From Bacteroidota bacterium (lineage in GTDB: Bacteria; Bacteroidota; Ignavibacteria; Palsa-1295): a DNA stretch of 32,757 nucleotides. Positions 32,114-32,757 of the stretch are shown here, in pieces. The first letter of the stretch is position 1. Every line of letters begins with the position of its first letter. Below the pieces are notes generated by a model. The model was given only the letters and a program-made list of their open reading frames with translations, had not been told where the DNA came from and ran no database searches. The stretch is from the NCBI GenBank assembly GCA_030706385.1, contig JAUZOQ010000034.1, positions 1 through 32,757 on the forward strand, read 5' to 3'. The position numbers and the translations under genes were made by a program.

Positions 32114-32719
32114 TTAGTTTGGATTAGTTATTTTCCAAATTGCTTCTTCTATTTCCTTCACACTTCGCGTTCCATCGACAACGTGTATCCGCTTTCTGTG
32201 CTGATCGGCAAGGTACCAATAACCTTCGAGGACCTTCTGGTGGAATTCGGAGTTTTCAGATTCGATGCGGTCGTTGGCAATTTCTTTGCGGCGGTTTGCT
32301 GCAACTTCGAGCGGAAGATCGATGAGAAACGTCAAATCGGGTTCGAGTCCGCCGGTGACGAGCTTATTAATATTATCGATATGCGCAAGGGATACTCCGC
32401 GCCCGAATCCTTGGTAAGCAACGGTCGAATCGGTGAAGCGGTCGAGGATAACGGTAGCGCCTCGTGCCAGAGTAGGCTGGATGACTTCGCTAACAAGTTG
32501 CGCACGGCTGGCGGCGAAAAGCAGTAGTTCGGATTCGGCAGTCAGTGGATGCGAATACGTTTTGTTCAGCAGGACGGCGCGCACCTGCTCAGAAAGCTCC
32601 GTTCCACCTGGTTCGCGGAGCAGAAGGACCTCTGTATTCTCACTGCGTAAATGCTCTGCAAGAATTTTTGCCTGAGTAGTTTTTCCGCAGCCATCAATAC
32701 CTTCGAACGTTATCAGCAT
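32114..32719 (-). CDS. tmk: Thymidylate kinase
   Basis: Phosphorylates dTMP to dTDP, an essential step of dTTP synthesis. The 201-aa protein starts with the P-loop LITFEGIDGCGKTTQAKIL (residues 2-20), followed by LLLREPGGTELSEQVR and the dTMP-binding DRFTDSTVAYQGFGRG (about 113-128). The LID region (RRKEIANDRIESE) lies near residues 157-170. Length is normal and the start ATG is at 32719. The last 38 bases of the window upstream of it show no clear promoter. Confidence 0.95.
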   Translation of the reverse strand: MLITFEGIDGCGKTTQAKILAEHLRSENTEVLLLREPGGTELSEQVRAVLLNKTYSHPLTAESELLLFAASRAQLVSEVIQPTLARGATVILDRFTDSTVAYQGFGRGVSLAHIDNINKLVTGGLEPDLTFLIDLPLEVAANRRKEIANDRIESENSEFHQKVLEGYWYLADQHRKRIHVVDGTRSVKEIEEAIWKITNPN

Positions 32720-32757
32720 GCTTCGATTTATGAATCCGGAATTGAGAATGGTGAAAA

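Overview
The window looks like chromosome of a diderm, LPS-making bacterium of the Bacteroidota/Chlorobiota (FCB) group, possibly an Ignavibacteria/Kapabacteria-like lineage. The evidence is: promoters of the Bacteroidota type (TTTG or TTG, 20-21 nt, TAnnTTTG) upstream of several genes; an almost complete lack of Shine-Dalgarno sequences; a 60-aa Hc1/histone H1-like gene typical of Bacteroidota; a lipid A gene set; an OmpL/BBP2-like porin; and abundant CGGATT, heptamer and hairpin repeats. The phylum call is an inference; no rRNA or tRNA gene was seen.

Layout. 1-822 is gene-free and repeat-rich. 823-2823 (+) holds an LptF/LptG permease, a SpoU/TrmH-type RNA methylase and the Hc1-like protein. 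2911-12820 (-) is one long directon: sensor kinase, MalK/UgpC-type ATPase, NYN nuclease, DinB-fold protein, UvrA, LpxB, a DUF374 acyltransferase, LpxK and a class I amidotransferase (C26). 12931-15557 (-) holds a protein with a Lys/Ala tail, HisS and a PTS IIA/PtsN-like protein. 15691-17515 (+) holds RuvC and an unknown exported protein. 17493-21180 (-) is an operon of a KimA-like APC permease, a porin and a small membrane protein. 21268-24040 (+) holds a degenerate EnvC-type M23 protein, a GxxExxY gene flanked by inverted CGGATT repeats, and a secreted VWA protein.

24239-28640 is the most unusual part. A Tat-exported type I periplasmic binding protein and a tail-collar (microcystin-dependent-protein-like) gene form an operon with a clear promoter and terminator. 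A GNAT acetyltransferase, a DUF6916-like gene and a secreted tail-fibre-like repeat protein follow. GNAT and DUF6916 each lie just behind the terminator hairpin of a presumably well-expressed neighbour. No phage replication, packaging or structural genes are present, so this looks like a domesticated or cellular tail-fibre-type module of unknown function.

28876-32719 returns to housekeeping: LysS (+), a GT-C/AftB-like membrane glycosyltransferase (-) and thymidylate kinase (-). Several convergent gene pairs overlap or nearly touch at their 3' ends. All functions are assigned from motifs read by eye; no database search was run.
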